Part shown: positions 32,435-44,459 of the stretch, one piece after another | Layout of the letters: each line of letters opens with the position of its first letter | How positions within the stretch are numbered: the stretch's first letter is position 1 | Origin: CAVUPF01 sp963777915 | GTDB taxonomy: Bacteria; Actinomycetota; Thermoleophilia; Solirubrobacterales; 70-9 | Assembly (NCBI GenBank): GCA_963777915.1 | Contig: CAVZSH010000005.1 | Span: 868,001 to 932,000 of the forward strand | Length of the DNA: 64,000 nucleotides | Reading direction: 5' to 3' | The notes under the pieces: model-generated | What the model was told of the DNA's origin: nothing | Databases searched by the model: none | The model's input: the letters and a program-made list of their open reading frames with translations, nothing else | Position numbers and translations under genes: made by a program

Positions 32435-34039
32435 CTACTCAGCCTCCTCGGCGACCGGCTCGGACTCCGCATCGGCCTCATCATCGCTCGCTGCGACTCC
32501 GTCGGCGGGCTCGACGATAGGAATCGCAGCGGACTCAGATGCCTCTTCCGCGGGTGGTGCCGATGGAGGGGTCGAGGAGGACCCCTCCTGTGGCGCCTCC
32601 CCGTCATTCGCGACAGGACCCCCGAGCTCGGACTCTGAGCTGCCAGCCGCAGCCTCCTCCACCTCATCGACGAACTCCGCCTCGGCCCGCGCGACGATCT
32701 CGGAGACCTGGCCCTCATCGGCCTCGGGGTCGGCGAGAATCGCCAACTCGGCCTCGGCGACGGGAGCCAAGATCGCAACCTGGCTGGTATCGAAGCGGGC
32801 GAGCGCCTGGTGCTGCGGCAGCCCGCAATAGGTGGAGCCGGGGACCGCGGCGTTAGGACAGCGCCGGCCATTGGAGAGCACTGCCATGCAGCGTCCGTCG
32901 GACTGCTCCTCTCCCTCGTACTCGACCTCCTGATCTTCCTGGGAGAACTCGGTCTCGGACTTAATGTCGACCCGCCAACCCGTCAGCCGGGCGGCAAGGC
33001 GGGCGTTCTGGCCGTCGCGGCCGATCGCCAGCGAGAGCTGATCGTCGGGAACGATCACGGTCGCCTGGCGCTCCCCGTCGTCGACGATGACCTCGCGCAC
33101 CCGCGCCGGCGAGAGAGCCTTGGCGACGAAGCGGGCGGGCTCGTCGTTGTGGGGGATGATGTCGATCTTCTCGCCGCGCAGCTCGGAAACGACCATCCGC
33201 ACCCGCGAGCCGCGCGGGCCCACACAAGCGCCGACCGGGTCGACGCCGTCGGCGTGGGAGATGACCGCGATCTTCGAGCGATAGCCGGGCTCGCGGGCGA
33301 CGCCGACGATCTCGACCAGCTTGTCGGCGATCTCGGGAACCTCCAGCTCGAACAACTTCTTGATCAGCTCCGAGTTGCGCCGCGAGACGACGATCGCCGG
33401 ACCTTTGGTCGAGTCGGAGACGTCGGTGATTACCGCCTTGACCCGCATCCCGTGGTCGTAGCGCTCGTTGTAGACCTGCTCGGACTTGGGCAGCAGCGCC
33501 TCAACCCGCTCGCGCAACTGGACCAGCGTGTAGCGCTTGTCGGACTGCTGGATGATCCCGGTGATCAGCTCGCCGACCCGGTCCTGATACTCGTCGTACA
33601 TCATCTGCCGCTCGGCTTCGCGGATCCGTTGGAGGATCACCTGCTTAGCAGTCTGCGCTGCGATCCGGCCGAAGTCGTCGGGGGTGACGTCGCGCGTCGT
33701 GATCTGGTCCTCATAGGGCGCGATCATCTCCGGATCCAGCTCGGGCTCCTCGGGCTCGCGCAGCTCCCCCGTCTCGGGGTCGATCTCCGACTCTTCCTCC
33801 TCCTGAAGCTCGGCAGCCTCGGCCAAAAGCTTCTCCTCCAGCTCGGGAGGGAGGATTAGCTCGAAGACCCGAAAGTCACCGGTCTCGTGGTCGAGGTCGA
33901 CCCGAGCGTATTTGGCCGCACCGGGAGTCTTCTTGTAGGCCGAGAGAAGCGCGTCCTCGAGGGCGTCCATCAACTTCTCGGCGGAAATTCCCTTCTCCTG
34001 CTCGAGCGCCTTGACTGCTTCGACAATCTCCTTGCTCAC
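32435..34039 (-). CDS. nusA: transcription factor NusA with acidic insert and Cys/His tail motif
   Basis: A 534-residue NusA. The N-terminal RNA polymerase-binding domain contains a Glu-rich insert (about residues 66-110), then S1 (MRVKAVITDVSDS) and two KH domains (GACVGPRGSRVRMV, LAIGRDGQNARLAARL). The C-terminal extension has a Cys384-Cys394-Cys405-His410 cluster in GRCMAVLSNGRRC and TYCGLPQH, which looks like a small zinc knuckle, followed by a long acidic tail. NusA controls pausing, termination and antitermination. The GTG at 34039 overlaps the rimP stop codon (GTGA) and gives the family start (SKEIVEAVKALEQEKGI). Confidence 0.95.
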   Translation of the reverse strand: MSKEIVEAVKALEQEKGISAEKLMDALEDALLSAYKKTPGAAKYARVDLDHETGDFRVFELILPPELEEKLLAEAAELQEEEESEIDPETGELREPEEPELDPEMIAPYEDQITTRDVTPDDFGRIAAQTAKQVILQRIREAERQMMYDEYQDRVGELITGIIQQSDKRYTLVQLRERVEALLPKSEQVYNERYDHGMRVKAVITDVSDSTKGPAIVVSRRNSELIKKLFELEVPEIADKLVEIVGVAREPGYRSKIAVISHADGVDPVGACVGPRGSRVRMVVSELRGEKIDIIPHNDEPARFVAKALSPARVREVIVDDGERQATVIVPDDQLSLAIGRDGQNARLAARLTGWRVDIKSETEFSQEDQEVEYEGEEQSDGRCMAVLSNGRRCPNAAVPGSTYCGLPQHQALARFDTSQVAILAPVAEAELAILADPEADEGQVSEIVARAEAEFVDEVEEAAAGSSESELGGPVANDGEAPQEGSSSTPPSAPPAEEASESAAIPIVEPADGVAASDDEADAESEPVAEEAE

Positions 34040-34296
34040 TGGAGCTGCTCCTTGGTCTCGGGAACGTGACTGGCGCCGCGGTACTTGGGGCCCGGCGAGG
34101 AAACCTCGAGCGAGTAGCCGTTCGTGAGGTGGCTGAGGTGCTTGGTCACGCGTTCGCAAAGCGCCAGGTCGACGCCGCCGGGGTGATCGATGAAGATTCG
34201 CAGCGCGTCGGTGCCGGGGCGCTCCACGGCGACCAGGTCGATCTCGGAGTCGAGTTCGACGAGCTGCTGGTGGATGTCATCTTTGATGTCTTGCAT
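34036..34296 (-). CDS. rimP: ribosome maturation factor RimP, N-terminal domain only
   Basis: An 86-residue protein matching the N-terminal half of RimP (VDLALCERVTKHLS, YSLEVSSPGPKYRG). The family is normally about 150 residues with a C-terminal SH3-like domain; here the stop codon overlaps the nusA start and no remnant of the second domain follows. RimP assists 30S maturation. The ATG at 34296 gives the family start. It lacks a visible ribosome binding site and lies 15 bases after the T-run of a terminator-like hairpin. Confidence 0.8.
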   Translation of the reverse strand: MQDIKDDIHQQLVELDSEIDLVAVERPGTDALRIFIDHPGGVDLALCERVTKHLSHLTNGYSLEVSSPGPKYRGASHVPETKEQLQ

Positions 34297-34310
34297 GGCT
34301 GGTTCGGGCC

Positions 34311-34336
34311 GAAAAAAAAGTGGGCCAGGCCCACTT
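34311..34336 (-). terminator. terminator-like hairpin in the rimP-nusA-infB leader (possible attenuator)
   Basis: On the minus strand an 8-base stem (AAGTGGGC / GCCCACTT) with a 3-base loop runs into eight consecutive T counting the last two of the stem. It lies downstream of the promoter at 34372-34399 and 15 bases before the rimP ATG, so every transcript from that promoter must pass it. It could also simply end the coaBC transcript. Confidence 0.75.
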
Positions 34337-34371
34337 CTCGACACCGGGTAGGGACGTAAAAGCTTGGAGGC

Positions 34372-34399
34372 AGTATAGACGGGGACGACTTCGGGACAA
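34372..34399 (-). promoter_or_regulatory. promoter of the rimP-nusA-infB operon
   Basis: On the minus strand TTGTCC, 16 bases, TATACT. Both boxes fit a housekeeping promoter. Initiation near 34365 gives a leader of about 70 bases containing the terminator-like hairpin. Confidence 0.65.
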
Positions 34400-34525
34400 A
34401 GCGCCTGGCCGGCGTGTCCTGTCGGCCGCGTGGAGTGCGTCCTAGGCCCTGCACGATGCCCTGGGCGTCAGGGGCTTTGGCGGCCAGGGCCCAGGCCTTC
34501 TTCCACCAGCCTCAGCTTGGGCGGA

Positions 34526-35773
34526 TCAGCGAATCGGCAGGCCCGACATCGCTCTGAGCTGGTCGACTCTCTCGAGGATCGTGTCGGCGATTGAGTCCTT
34601 GGAAGCCGTAGGGACAACGGTCTCAGAGCTCTTGTCGATCAGGGTCACTGCGTTTTGGCCGCTCTCGAAGCCGATCGAAGGGTCCGAGACATCGTTGAGG
34701 ACGATGAGGTCGGCCCCCTTGCGGGAGAGCTTCGAGCGGGCTCGGTCGATCCCCTCACCCCCGTGCTCGGCGGCGAAGCCGACGATGGTCTGGTGCTCGG
34801 CGCGGCTGGCGGCGAGGGAGGCGAGGATGTCCTCCGTTGGCAGTAGGTGGAGGTCGAAGGTGTCCTGGCGCTTCAGCTTGCTCTTCGCCACTTGGGAGGC
34901 CCGGAAGTCAGCCGGAGCAGCGGCCATCAGAAGGACCTGAGATGTTTGGAAGAGCCGGCGGGCCGCCCCTCCAAGCTGGTCGGCGGTCTCCACGTCGATG
35001 CGGCGGATGCCGGGCGGGGCCGGGAGGGCGACATTGGCCGCTATCAGGGTCACCTCTGCGCCGCGGCGGGCCGCGGCGGCGGCGAGGGCCAGGCCCATGC
35101 GACCGCTGGAGCGGTTGCCGATGAAGCGGACCGGGTCGATCGGCTCGCGGGTGCCGCCGGCGGTGATCAGGACGTGGAGGCCGTCCCAGGGGCGACTCCC
35201 GCTCGGCAGGGCAGCCTCGACGCGGGCCAACAGGTGGGCGGGGTCTGGCAGGCGGCCCTTACCGAACTCGCCACGCGAGGCGAGCGGACCCTCCTCCGGC
35301 TCGATCACCGCGACGCCGCGCTCACGCAGCGTCGCCAGGTTCGCCTGGGTCGCCGTATCGGCGTACATCCGGCCGTTCATCGCCGGGGCGAGGAGCCGCG
35401 GGGCGACGCAGGCGAGAAAGGAGCTGGTGAGCATCGAATCCGCCATCCCGGCGGCGAGCTTGGCCAGGGTGTTGGCGGAGGCCGGCGCGACCAAGTAGGC
35501 GTCGCAGTTCGCGGCCAGCTCGAGGTGGCCGATCGGGTCGTGCTCGGGCAGGGGATCGCCCGGGAAGGCGCCGCGCAGTGGATCGCGCTCGAACTCTGAG
35601 ACCAGCACCGGCGCTCCGGTTATCCCCTCGAAGGAGGCGGCGCCGACAAAACGGGTGGCCGCCTCTGTCATCACGACCCGGACCCCGTGGCCGGCAACGG
35701 TGGTCAGGCGGGCAAATTCAAGTGACTTATAGGCGGCGATCCCGCCGCTCACGCCAAGCAGGACTCTGGCCAT
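34526..35773 (-). CDS. coaBC: bifunctional phosphopantothenoylcysteine decarboxylase / phosphopantothenate-cysteine ligase
   Basis: A 415-residue CoaBC (Dfp). The N-terminal flavoprotein domain shows GVSGGIAAYK, the PASANTLAKLA segment and APAMNGRMY; the C-terminal ligase domain shows ITAGGTREPIDPVRFIGNRSSGRMG and later DLIVLNDVS. It performs two consecutive steps of coenzyme A synthesis. The ATG at 35773 is preceded by AGGAGG at 6 bases; an in-frame GTG far upstream lies inside rpoZ. It follows rpoZ by 34 bases. Confidence 0.96.
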   Translation of the reverse strand: MARVLLGVSGGIAAYKSLEFARLTTVAGHGVRVVMTEAATRFVGAASFEGITGAPVLVSEFERDPLRGAFPGDPLPEHDPIGHLELAANCDAYLVAPASANTLAKLAAGMADSMLTSSFLACVAPRLLAPAMNGRMYADTATQANLATLRERGVAVIEPEEGPLASRGEFGKGRLPDPAHLLARVEAALPSGSRPWDGLHVLITAGGTREPIDPVRFIGNRSSGRMGLALAAAAARRGAEVTLIAANVALPAPPGIRRIDVETADQLGGAARRLFQTSQVLLMAAAPADFRASQVAKSKLKRQDTFDLHLLPTEDILASLAASRAEHQTIVGFAAEHGGEGIDRARSKLSRKGADLIVLNDVSDPSIGFESGQNAVTLIDKSSETVVPTASKDSIADTILERVDQLRAMSGLPIR

Positions 35774-35807
35774 CGGTTCCTCCTGGTCGCGCCGGAGAGG
35801 CGGCTGT

Positions 35808-36041
35808 TCAGGCGCGGTACTCGTATTTGAGCTTGCCTTCGGCAAGCTCCTCGAGCGCCATCGAGAGGTAGTTCCTGTCGCGCGGGGTCTCGACCATCGG
35901 CGGCGCGTATTCGCCGAAGCTGCCCTCGCCGAGGTTGTGGAAGTAGCTGTTGATCTGGCGCGCCCGCTTCGCAGAGACGACGACCGCGGCGTAGTGGGAG
36001 TCCGTGTGCTCCAAGAGCTTGTCGACACGTGGTTTGATCAT
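35808..36041 (-). CDS. rpoZ: RNA polymerase omega subunit
   Basis: A 77-residue omega subunit: RVDKLLEHTDSHYAAVVVSAKRARQIN is the conserved core, followed by an NYLSMALEELAEGKL helix. It helps assemble RNA polymerase and is a ppGpp contact in some bacteria. It overlaps gmk by 4 bases and precedes coaBC, the common gmk-rpoZ-coaBC order. Confidence 0.95.
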   Translation of the reverse strand: MIKPRVDKLLEHTDSHYAAVVVSAKRARQINSYFHNLGEGSFGEYAPPMVETPRDRNYLSMALEELAEGKLKYEYRA

Positions 36042-36616
36042 CCGGCACCGGAGTGTAGTGGCAGGCCGAGTTCGGCGCGCACGATCTGCTCCAGCTCCGC
36101 CGCGGCGCGGTCGAGATCGTCGTTGATAACCCGGTAGCGGAACTCGTCCTGGGCGGCCAGCTCCTGCTCGGCGACCTTGAGTCGGGCGTCGATCGCCTCG
36201 CCCGAATCGGTGCCGCGGGCGAGCAGGCGCTTGCGCAAGACGGCCGGGTCAGGTGGTGCGATAAAGACCTGCACCGACTCGCGCATCGCGGCGCGCACCT
36301 GGCGCGCCCCCTGGACCTCGATCTCGAGCACCACCGAGCGTCCGGCCGAGAGCCGCCGCTGGACCTCGGAGCGCAGCGTTCCGTAGCGCTGGCCGCTGTA
36401 GGCGGCGAACTCGAGGAAGTCTTCGCTGCGGATGCGGCGGTCGAACTCCCCCGGAGAGAGGAAGTGGTAGTCGCGACCGTCGACCTCGCCCGCGCGGGGC
36501 GCCCGGGTCGTCGCCGAGACCGAGAGCTCCAGATCCGGCACCCGATCGAGCAGCCGGGAGATCAAGGTCCCCTTCCCGACGCCCGACGGGCCGGTGATGA
36601 CAAAGACTTTCGACAT
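36038..36616 (-). CDS. gmk: guanylate kinase
   Basis: A 192-residue GMP kinase. P-loop TGPSGVGKGTL is at residues 8-18, the GMP-binding region RAGEVDGRDYHF follows, and the LEIEVQGARQV segment and the lid complete the fold. It converts GMP to GDP. It lies about 100 bases after mIHF; that spacer holds a GC-rich hairpin (36667-36672 with 36680-36685) but no promoter I can recognise. Confidence 0.96.
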   Translation of the reverse strand: MSKVFVITGPSGVGKGTLISRLLDRVPDLELSVSATTRAPRAGEVDGRDYHFLSPGEFDRRIRSEDFLEFAAYSGQRYGTLRSEVQRRLSAGRSVVLEIEVQGARQVRAAMRESVQVFIAPPDPAVLRKRLLARGTDSGEAIDARLKVAEQELAAQDEFRYRVINDDLDRAAAELEQIVRAELGLPLHSGAG

Positions 36617-36719
36617 GAGACGCCCTCAAAAACCAAGCAGGTCGATCGGACGAAGGGAGCGCGGCGGGCTCCTGGTGCGGGAGCCGGCGGGGCGCCGCGA
36701 TGCTCGCTCGGCTTGACCT

Positions 36720-37052
36720 TCAGCGGCGAAGCTGGGAGACCAGCTCGGCGCGCTGGCGCTGGGAGAGCCCCCCGATTGTCTTCGAGGGGGAGATCCGGCA
36801 CTGGTTGAGGATCCGGTTGGTCTTCACCCGGCCATACTTCGGCACCGCCAGCAGCATGTCGAAGACCTTCGCCGTCAACACGTACTCGGGTGGGTCGAGC
36901 AGCAGGGCGTGGATGCCGGCGCGGCCCGCTTTGAGGTCCTTCTTTAGCCTGGCGCGGGCGGTACGGATGTCGTTGGCCCGCTTCAGCGCCTCCATCCTCT
37001 GGTCCAGCGACCGCTCGGGGGCCGCGGCTGAGGTCTTGACTGGGGTGGGCAT
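36720..37052 (-). CDS. mihF: actinobacterial integration host factor mIHF
   Basis: A 110-residue mIHF. The C-terminal helix-two turns-helix domain that binds DNA is clear (VPKYGRVKTNRILNQCRISPSKTIGGLSQRQR). The N-terminal arm is basic. mIHF bends DNA and organises the nucleoid and is unrelated to proteobacterial IHF; it is restricted to Actinobacteria, which supports the taxonomic call. The ATG at 37052 is preferred to a longer GTG/ATG frame because a TTGCGC-TATACT promoter lies between. Confidence 0.93.
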   Translation of the reverse strand: MPTPVKTSAAAPERSLDQRMEALKRANDIRTARARLKKDLKAGRAGIHALLLDPPEYVLTAKVFDMLLAVPKYGRVKTNRILNQCRISPSKTIGGLSQRQRAELVSQLRR

Positions 37053-37062
37053 GTGGGCGGCG

Positions 37063-37090
37063 AGTATAGCCGCGGGTTGATAGCGCGCAA
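37063..37090 (-). promoter_or_regulatory. promoter of the mihF-gmk-rpoZ-coaBC run
   Basis: On the minus strand TTGCGC, 16 bases, TATACT, then 10 bases to the mihF ATG. The transcript would have a leader of only a few bases. It separates this run from the pyr operon. Confidence 0.6.
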
Positions 37091-37154
37091 GGGCTTCCTC
37101 CCCATTTCGGGACAAATTCAGCTCGACCTCGAGTCGAGGTCGAGATTTGAGGGC

Positions 37155-38027
37155 TCACTCCAATTGCTCAGTGAATCCAGAGGAGAGCTCCTCGGCGATC
37201 CGGCGGCCGGCGAGGGGGTCCCTGAAGCTCTCGGTCCCGACCGCGACCACCGCCGCCCCGGCGGTGAGGAATTCGCGCGCGTCGGCGCCGCTGGAGATAC
37301 CGCCCATGCCGACGATCGGCAGGTCGACGGCGGCCGCGACGGCGCGGACCTGGGCTATCGCGATCGGCCGCACAGCCGGGCCCGAGAGGCCGCCGTGGCC
37401 AGCCGCGATCCCGGTTCGCAGGGTGTTCGGATCGATCGCGCCCGCCTTCAAGGTGTTGATCAGCGAGACCGCATCGGCCCCTCCCTGCTGGGCGGCGGCG
37501 GCAATCGCCGCGGGGTCGGCCACGTTCGGGGTCAGCTTGACGATCAGCGGCTTCGCCGTGAGTGGGCGCAGCGACTCCAGAAGCGCTGCCGTCTCGGCCG
37601 GCTGCTCGCCGATGATCAGACCGGAGTGAACATTGGGACAGGAAACGTTGAGCTCGGTCGCGGCGACCTCCTCACGCTCAGCGACCGCCGAAACAAGGCG
37701 GGAGAATTCCTCCCGACTCTTGCCCATCACCGAGACGATCAGCGGCACGGGAAGCTCGGCGAGCCGTGGTAGGTCCTCCGCCAGGAACCCGTCGAGCCCC
37801 TTATTGGGCAGCCCGATCGAATTGAGCATCCCGGCCGGCGTCTCCCAGATCCGCTGCGGCTCATTCCCCGCTCGCGCCTCGGGCGTGATCGTCTTCGAGA
37901 CAAACGCCGAGAACGGGAAAGACTCGAGCAGCGCGTCCCCGTATACCCGCCGGGCGGCGATCGCGTCGAAGGTCCCCGACGCGTTGATCACCAGGTGCCG
38001 AAGCTCGATGCCGCAGAGCTCAGGCAC
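37155..38027 (-). CDS. pyrD: dihydroorotate dehydrogenase, class 1B catalytic subunit
   Basis: A 290-residue TIM-barrel flavoprotein. NASGTFD, TPAGMLNSIGLPNKG, the catalytic Cys in ELNVSCPNV, and the FMN phosphate site GMGGISSGADA and AVGTES are present. Class 1B enzymes use NAD through the PyrK subunit, whose gene overlaps this one by 8 bases. It oxidises dihydroorotate to orotate. It ends the pyr operon; pyrE and pyrF are not in the window. Confidence 0.95.
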   Translation of the reverse strand: MPELCGIELRHLVINASGTFDAIAARRVYGDALLESFPFSAFVSKTITPEARAGNEPQRIWETPAGMLNSIGLPNKGLDGFLAEDLPRLAELPVPLIVSVMGKSREEFSRLVSAVAEREEVAATELNVSCPNVHSGLIIGEQPAETAALLESLRPLTAKPLIVKLTPNVADPAAIAAAAQQGGADAVSLINTLKAGAIDPNTLRTGIAAGHGGLSGPAVRPIAIAQVRAVAAAVDLPIVGMGGISSGADAREFLTAGAAVVAVGTESFRDPLAGRRIAEELSSGFTEQLE

Positions 38028-38819
38028 CTCTCACCACCGGGCCGTCTACGCATAGGCGAATGTAGCCGCCGTCGGGCCTTGGAACGGCGCAGCCGAAGCA
38101 GGCGCCGTAACCGCAGGCCATTGGGGCCTCCAGCGCCAGCTCACAGGCAACGCCGCGCTGCGCGCACATCGCTTGCACCACATCCAACATCGCCGGCGGG
38201 CCGCAAGAGTAGACCGCGGCGCTGGTTGCGTCGTCGCCGTCGAGCATCGCTGCAAGCAGCTCGGTGACGTAGCCACGGTGTCCGACATGGCCATCCTCGC
38301 TGGCAAGGCCCACCTCGCAGCAGGAGAAGAGATCCTCGATCCCGCCGGAGTGGGCTGCGTCGCGGAAGCCGAGAAGAACGCGAAGGGGGATGTTGCGGGC
38401 CGCGAAGCGGCGGCGAAGCAGCGCCAGCGGGGCGATGCCGACACCGCCGCCGATCAAGATCGCGCCCGCGGCCCCCGCCGCCAGCTCTCGGGGCTCGGAG
38501 AAGGCGTTGCCGAGCGGCCCGTTGATCCAAACCCCCTCCCCCACCTCCAGCTTGCAAAGGCGCTCGGTTCCGGGGCCAATCCCCTCGATCAGGAAGTCGA
38601 GCCGCAGGTTGGCCCCGGAGGGCGCGATGTCTGCAACCGAGAGGGCTCGGGGCAAGAACGGCCGCTGGGAGCGCTCCTCCCAGTGGCGCTCGGCAGCGAG
38701 CATGTAGAACTGCCCCGAGCGGGGCTCAGGCCCCTCCTCGTCGTGCAGCGAGAAGACTCGATAGCCGCCCGAAGCACGATTCTCGGCGACCCGACAGAGC
38801 CGCCGACCGATCGGTGCGG

Positions 38820-38823
<4 letters not shown>
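38020..38823 (-). CDS. pyrK: dihydroorotate dehydrogenase electron transfer subunit
   Basis: A 267-residue ferredoxin-NADP reductase-like protein. The FAD domain, the NAD domain ([15 protein letters not shown]) and a C-terminal [2Fe-2S] site with four cysteines ([12 protein letters not shown] and RLCVDGP) are visible. It passes electrons from PyrD to NAD. It overlaps carB by 4 bases and pyrD by 8. Confidence 0.95.
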
Positions 38824-41919
<3,096 letters not shown>

Positions 41920-41927
<8 letters not shown>

Positions 41928-43042
41928 GGGCGAGGTTCAGGAAGCGGTCGAATAGGTGGCGGGCGTCGTGGGGGCCGGGACCCGCCTCGGGGTGGTACTG
42001 AACACTCGCCCCCGCGACGTTCTCGCAGCGTTAGCCCCTCGACTGTGCGGTCGTAGAGGTTGAGGTGTGAGAGCTCGGCAACGCCGAAGTCGGTCTCCCA
42101 GCGAACCGGCTCCTCGCCCTCGATCCGCGGCTCCCCGCCGGGGCCCTGGACGGCGAAGCCGTGGTTTTGGGAGGTGATGTCGATCCGGCCGCTCTGCAGG
42201 TCCTTGACCGGGTGGTTGGCGCCGCGATGCCCGAAGGGCAGCTTGTAGGTCTTCAGGCCGACCGCACGACAGAGCAACTGGTGGCCGAGGCAGATACCGA
42301 AGATCGGGCGCACTCCGACCAGCTCGCGTACCGTGTCGACGAGGTAGCCGAGTGCGGCGGGGTCGCCGGGGCCGTTGGCGAGAAAGACCAGGTCGGGGTC
42401 CTCAGCCAGCACGGCCTCGGCGGGAGTCGCGCAAGGCAGCAGGGTGACCCGGCAGCCGCGGGCGCGCAACTGGCCGACGATGCTCATCTTCACCCCGGTG
42501 TCGATGCCGACCACGTGGGGGCCCTCGCCTGCAAAGCGGACCGGCTCGGGCGGGGTGACGGTGCGGGCGAGGTCGGCGCCGTCCATCGAGGGCTCGGCGC
42601 CGACCATCGCCCGTGCCTCGGCCTCGGGGACCTCGCCGGGGAAGATGCCGCCCCGCATCGCGCCGCGGTCGCGGATATGGCGGACCAGCGCTCGCGTATC
42701 GACGCCGCTGATCCCGGGAACGCCGCAGTCGGACAGCCAATCGAGCCAGCCGCCCTCGGCGGTGGCGACGTCCTCGCGGTTCTTGGCGTCGCGCATGATC
42801 GCCCCGCGGGCGTGTATCCGCTCGGACTCCATCGCCGCGGCTGAGACACCGTAGTTACCGATCAGCGGATAGGTGAAGGTGATGATCTGACCCGCGTAGG
42901 AGGGATCGGTCACCGCCTCCTGGTACCCGGTCATCGCGGTGTTGAAGACGACCTCTCCGGTTACCGCCCCCCAGTGGCCGCACGGCTCGCCATCGAAGCG
43001 GGCGCCGTCCTCGAGCAGAACGTAGGCAGAGGAGGCACTCAA
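41920..43042 (-). CDS. carA: carbamoyl phosphate synthase small subunit, with an apparent frameshift
   Basis: CarA supplies ammonia from glutamine to CarB. The protein reads normally ([36 protein letters not shown] with the nucleophile) through the [15 protein letters not shown] segment, then loses its frame at a run of five C on the plus strand (42009-42013). Removing one base restores [19 protein letters not shown] with the catalytic His and Glu, a family-like end at 41920 and a total of 373 residues. As read, the product would lack the triad. The start is probably TTG at 43042, with GGAG upstream; the pyrC stop at 43110 leaves no better choice. Confidence 0.88.
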
Positions 43043-43109
43043 GCCGCAACTCCAGACGATCGGCTCGCCGCGATCGGCAAGCGGGCCGGCTTGAGAGATG
43101 CCCCGGATC

Positions 43110-44459
43110 TCATGCTGCGACCCCCAGCGAGAAGCTCCGCAGTCGATAGGCGACCCGGCCCCCGGCAATGGTCATCAGCACCCGCCCCGTCAGCCTGCGC
43201 CCCGCACACCAGGAGTTGGGCGAGCGGCTCTCATAGCCGTCCTCCCCCACCGTCCACTCGGCGGCGAGGTCGCAGAGGGTGACGTTCGCCTCGCTATCGG
43301 GCGCCAGCGAGGGCCGCTCTAGGCCAAAGGGAGCCGCGCCGCCCGCCATCCGCTCGACGAGAAGGCCGAGGTCGAGCCTTCCGGGAACCACGAGGTAGGT
43401 GTGGATCGCCGCGAAGGCAGTCTCCAGCCCGGTCACCCCCATCGCAGCCTGCTCAAAGGGAACCTCCTTCTCCTCCATCGTGTGCGGCGCGTGGTCGGTC
43501 GCGATGCACTCGATCGTGCCGTCGCGCAGGCCCGCGATCAGCGCCTCGCGATCGGGCTCGCCGCGCAGCGGCGGGTTCATCTTGAAGCGAAGCGCGTCGA
43601 GGTCGCGGACGACCTCCTCGGTGAGGCAGAGGTGATGCGGAGTCACCTCGGCGCTGATCTGCGCCCCCGCTGCCTTCGCCACCCGCACCACCTCGACCGA
43701 CTCGGCTGCCGAGAGGTGTTGGACGTGGATCCGCCCTCTCTCATAGGAGGCGAGGGCGGCATCGCGGGCGATCGCCGTCGACTCCGAAATCGAGGGGATG
43801 CCGGCCAGGCCGAGCGCTGCGGAGACCGCGCCCTCGTGCATGACCCCGTCGCCGGAGAGGTCGGGGTCCTCCTCGTGGAGGGCGATCGTGCCACCGCAGA
43901 GCCGCTGGTACTGCAGCGCCCTGCGCATGATTCGGGCGTTGGCGATCGGCAGGCCGTCATCGCTGAAGCCGACCGCGCCGGCCTCGCGCAACTCGGCCAT
44001 CTCGGTCAGCTCCTCTCCACTCATGTCGCGGGTCACGGTGGCGAGAAAACCAACCGGGATGGAGGCCTCAGCGCGGGCCCGCTCGCGCAGCGCGCCGACA
44101 TCCGCGGCGGTGGAGACGGGCGGCTCTGCGTTGGCCATCGCGAGAATCCCGCAGTAGCCGCCCGCCGCCGCCGCGCGGCTGCCGGTCTCGATGTCCTCCT
44201 TATGCTCATGGCCAGGGGTGCGGAGGTGGACGTGGGGATCGAAGAACCCCGGGAAGGCGTGCAGGCCCTCGGCCTCGACGACCTCGGCGCCGTCGAGCGA
44301 CACCGAGCCGGGAGGCGCAAGCTCTGCGATGCTGCCGGCACGGACCACCACGTCGTAGACGCCCTCAACCCCGGCCGCCGGATCGAGCACGGTCGCCGCC
44401 CGCAAGACTACGTTCGCGCCCTCGCCGGAGCGCATGTCGAGCGCCTCGGCCAGGCTCAC
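43110..44459 (-). CDS. pyrC: dihydroorotase
   Basis: A 449-residue class I dihydroorotase. The zinc motif is [10 protein letters not shown] near residue 75, further ligands lie in ALHEEDPD and VQHLSAAES, and [12 protein letters not shown] carries the catalytic Asp. It cyclises carbamoyl aspartate to dihydroorotate. The GTG start overlaps the pyrB stop by 4 bases; an ATG eight codons later (44435) is the alternative. Confidence 0.95.
   Translation of the reverse strand: MSLAEALDMRSGEGANVVLRAATVLDPAAGVEGVYDVVVRAGSIAELAPPGSVSLDGAEVVEAEGLHAFPGFFDPHVHLRTPGHEHKEDIETGSRAAAAGGYCGILAMANAEPPVSTAADVGALRERARAEASIPVGFLATVTRDMSGEELTEMAELREAGAVGFSDDGLPIANARIMRRALQYQRLCGGTIALHEEDPDLSGDGVMHEGAVSAALGLAGIPSISESTAIARDAALASYERGRIHVQHLSAAESVEVVRVAKAAGAQISAEVTPHHLCLTEEVVRDLDALRFKMNPPLRGEPDREALIAGLRDGTIECIATDHAPHTMEEKEVPFEQAAMGVTGLETAFAAIHTYLVVPGRLDLGLLVERMAGGAAPFGLERPSLAPDSEANVTLCDLAAEWTVGEDGYESRSPNSWCAGRRLTGRVLMTIAGGRVAYRLRSFSLGVAA

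Larger units (their letters stand above)
34297..34525. other. spacer between coaBC and rimP holding promoter and attenuator
   Basis: No gene is supported in these 229 bases. From the coaBC end toward rimP it holds about 120 bases of GC-rich sequence without recognised features, then a good promoter (34372-34399), a short leader, and a terminator-like hairpin (34311-34336). Confidence 0.6.

Noticed and set aside
36661..36719. GC-rich hairpin between mihF and gmk as a terminator
   Set aside because: The stem (36667-36672 with 36680-36685) is followed by no T-run in the direction of transcription.
42009..42013. Programmed frameshifting in carA
   Set aside because: No slippery heptamer or stimulatory structure was recognised, and CarA is not known to be made by frameshifting. 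A homopolymer error or simple mutation is more likely.
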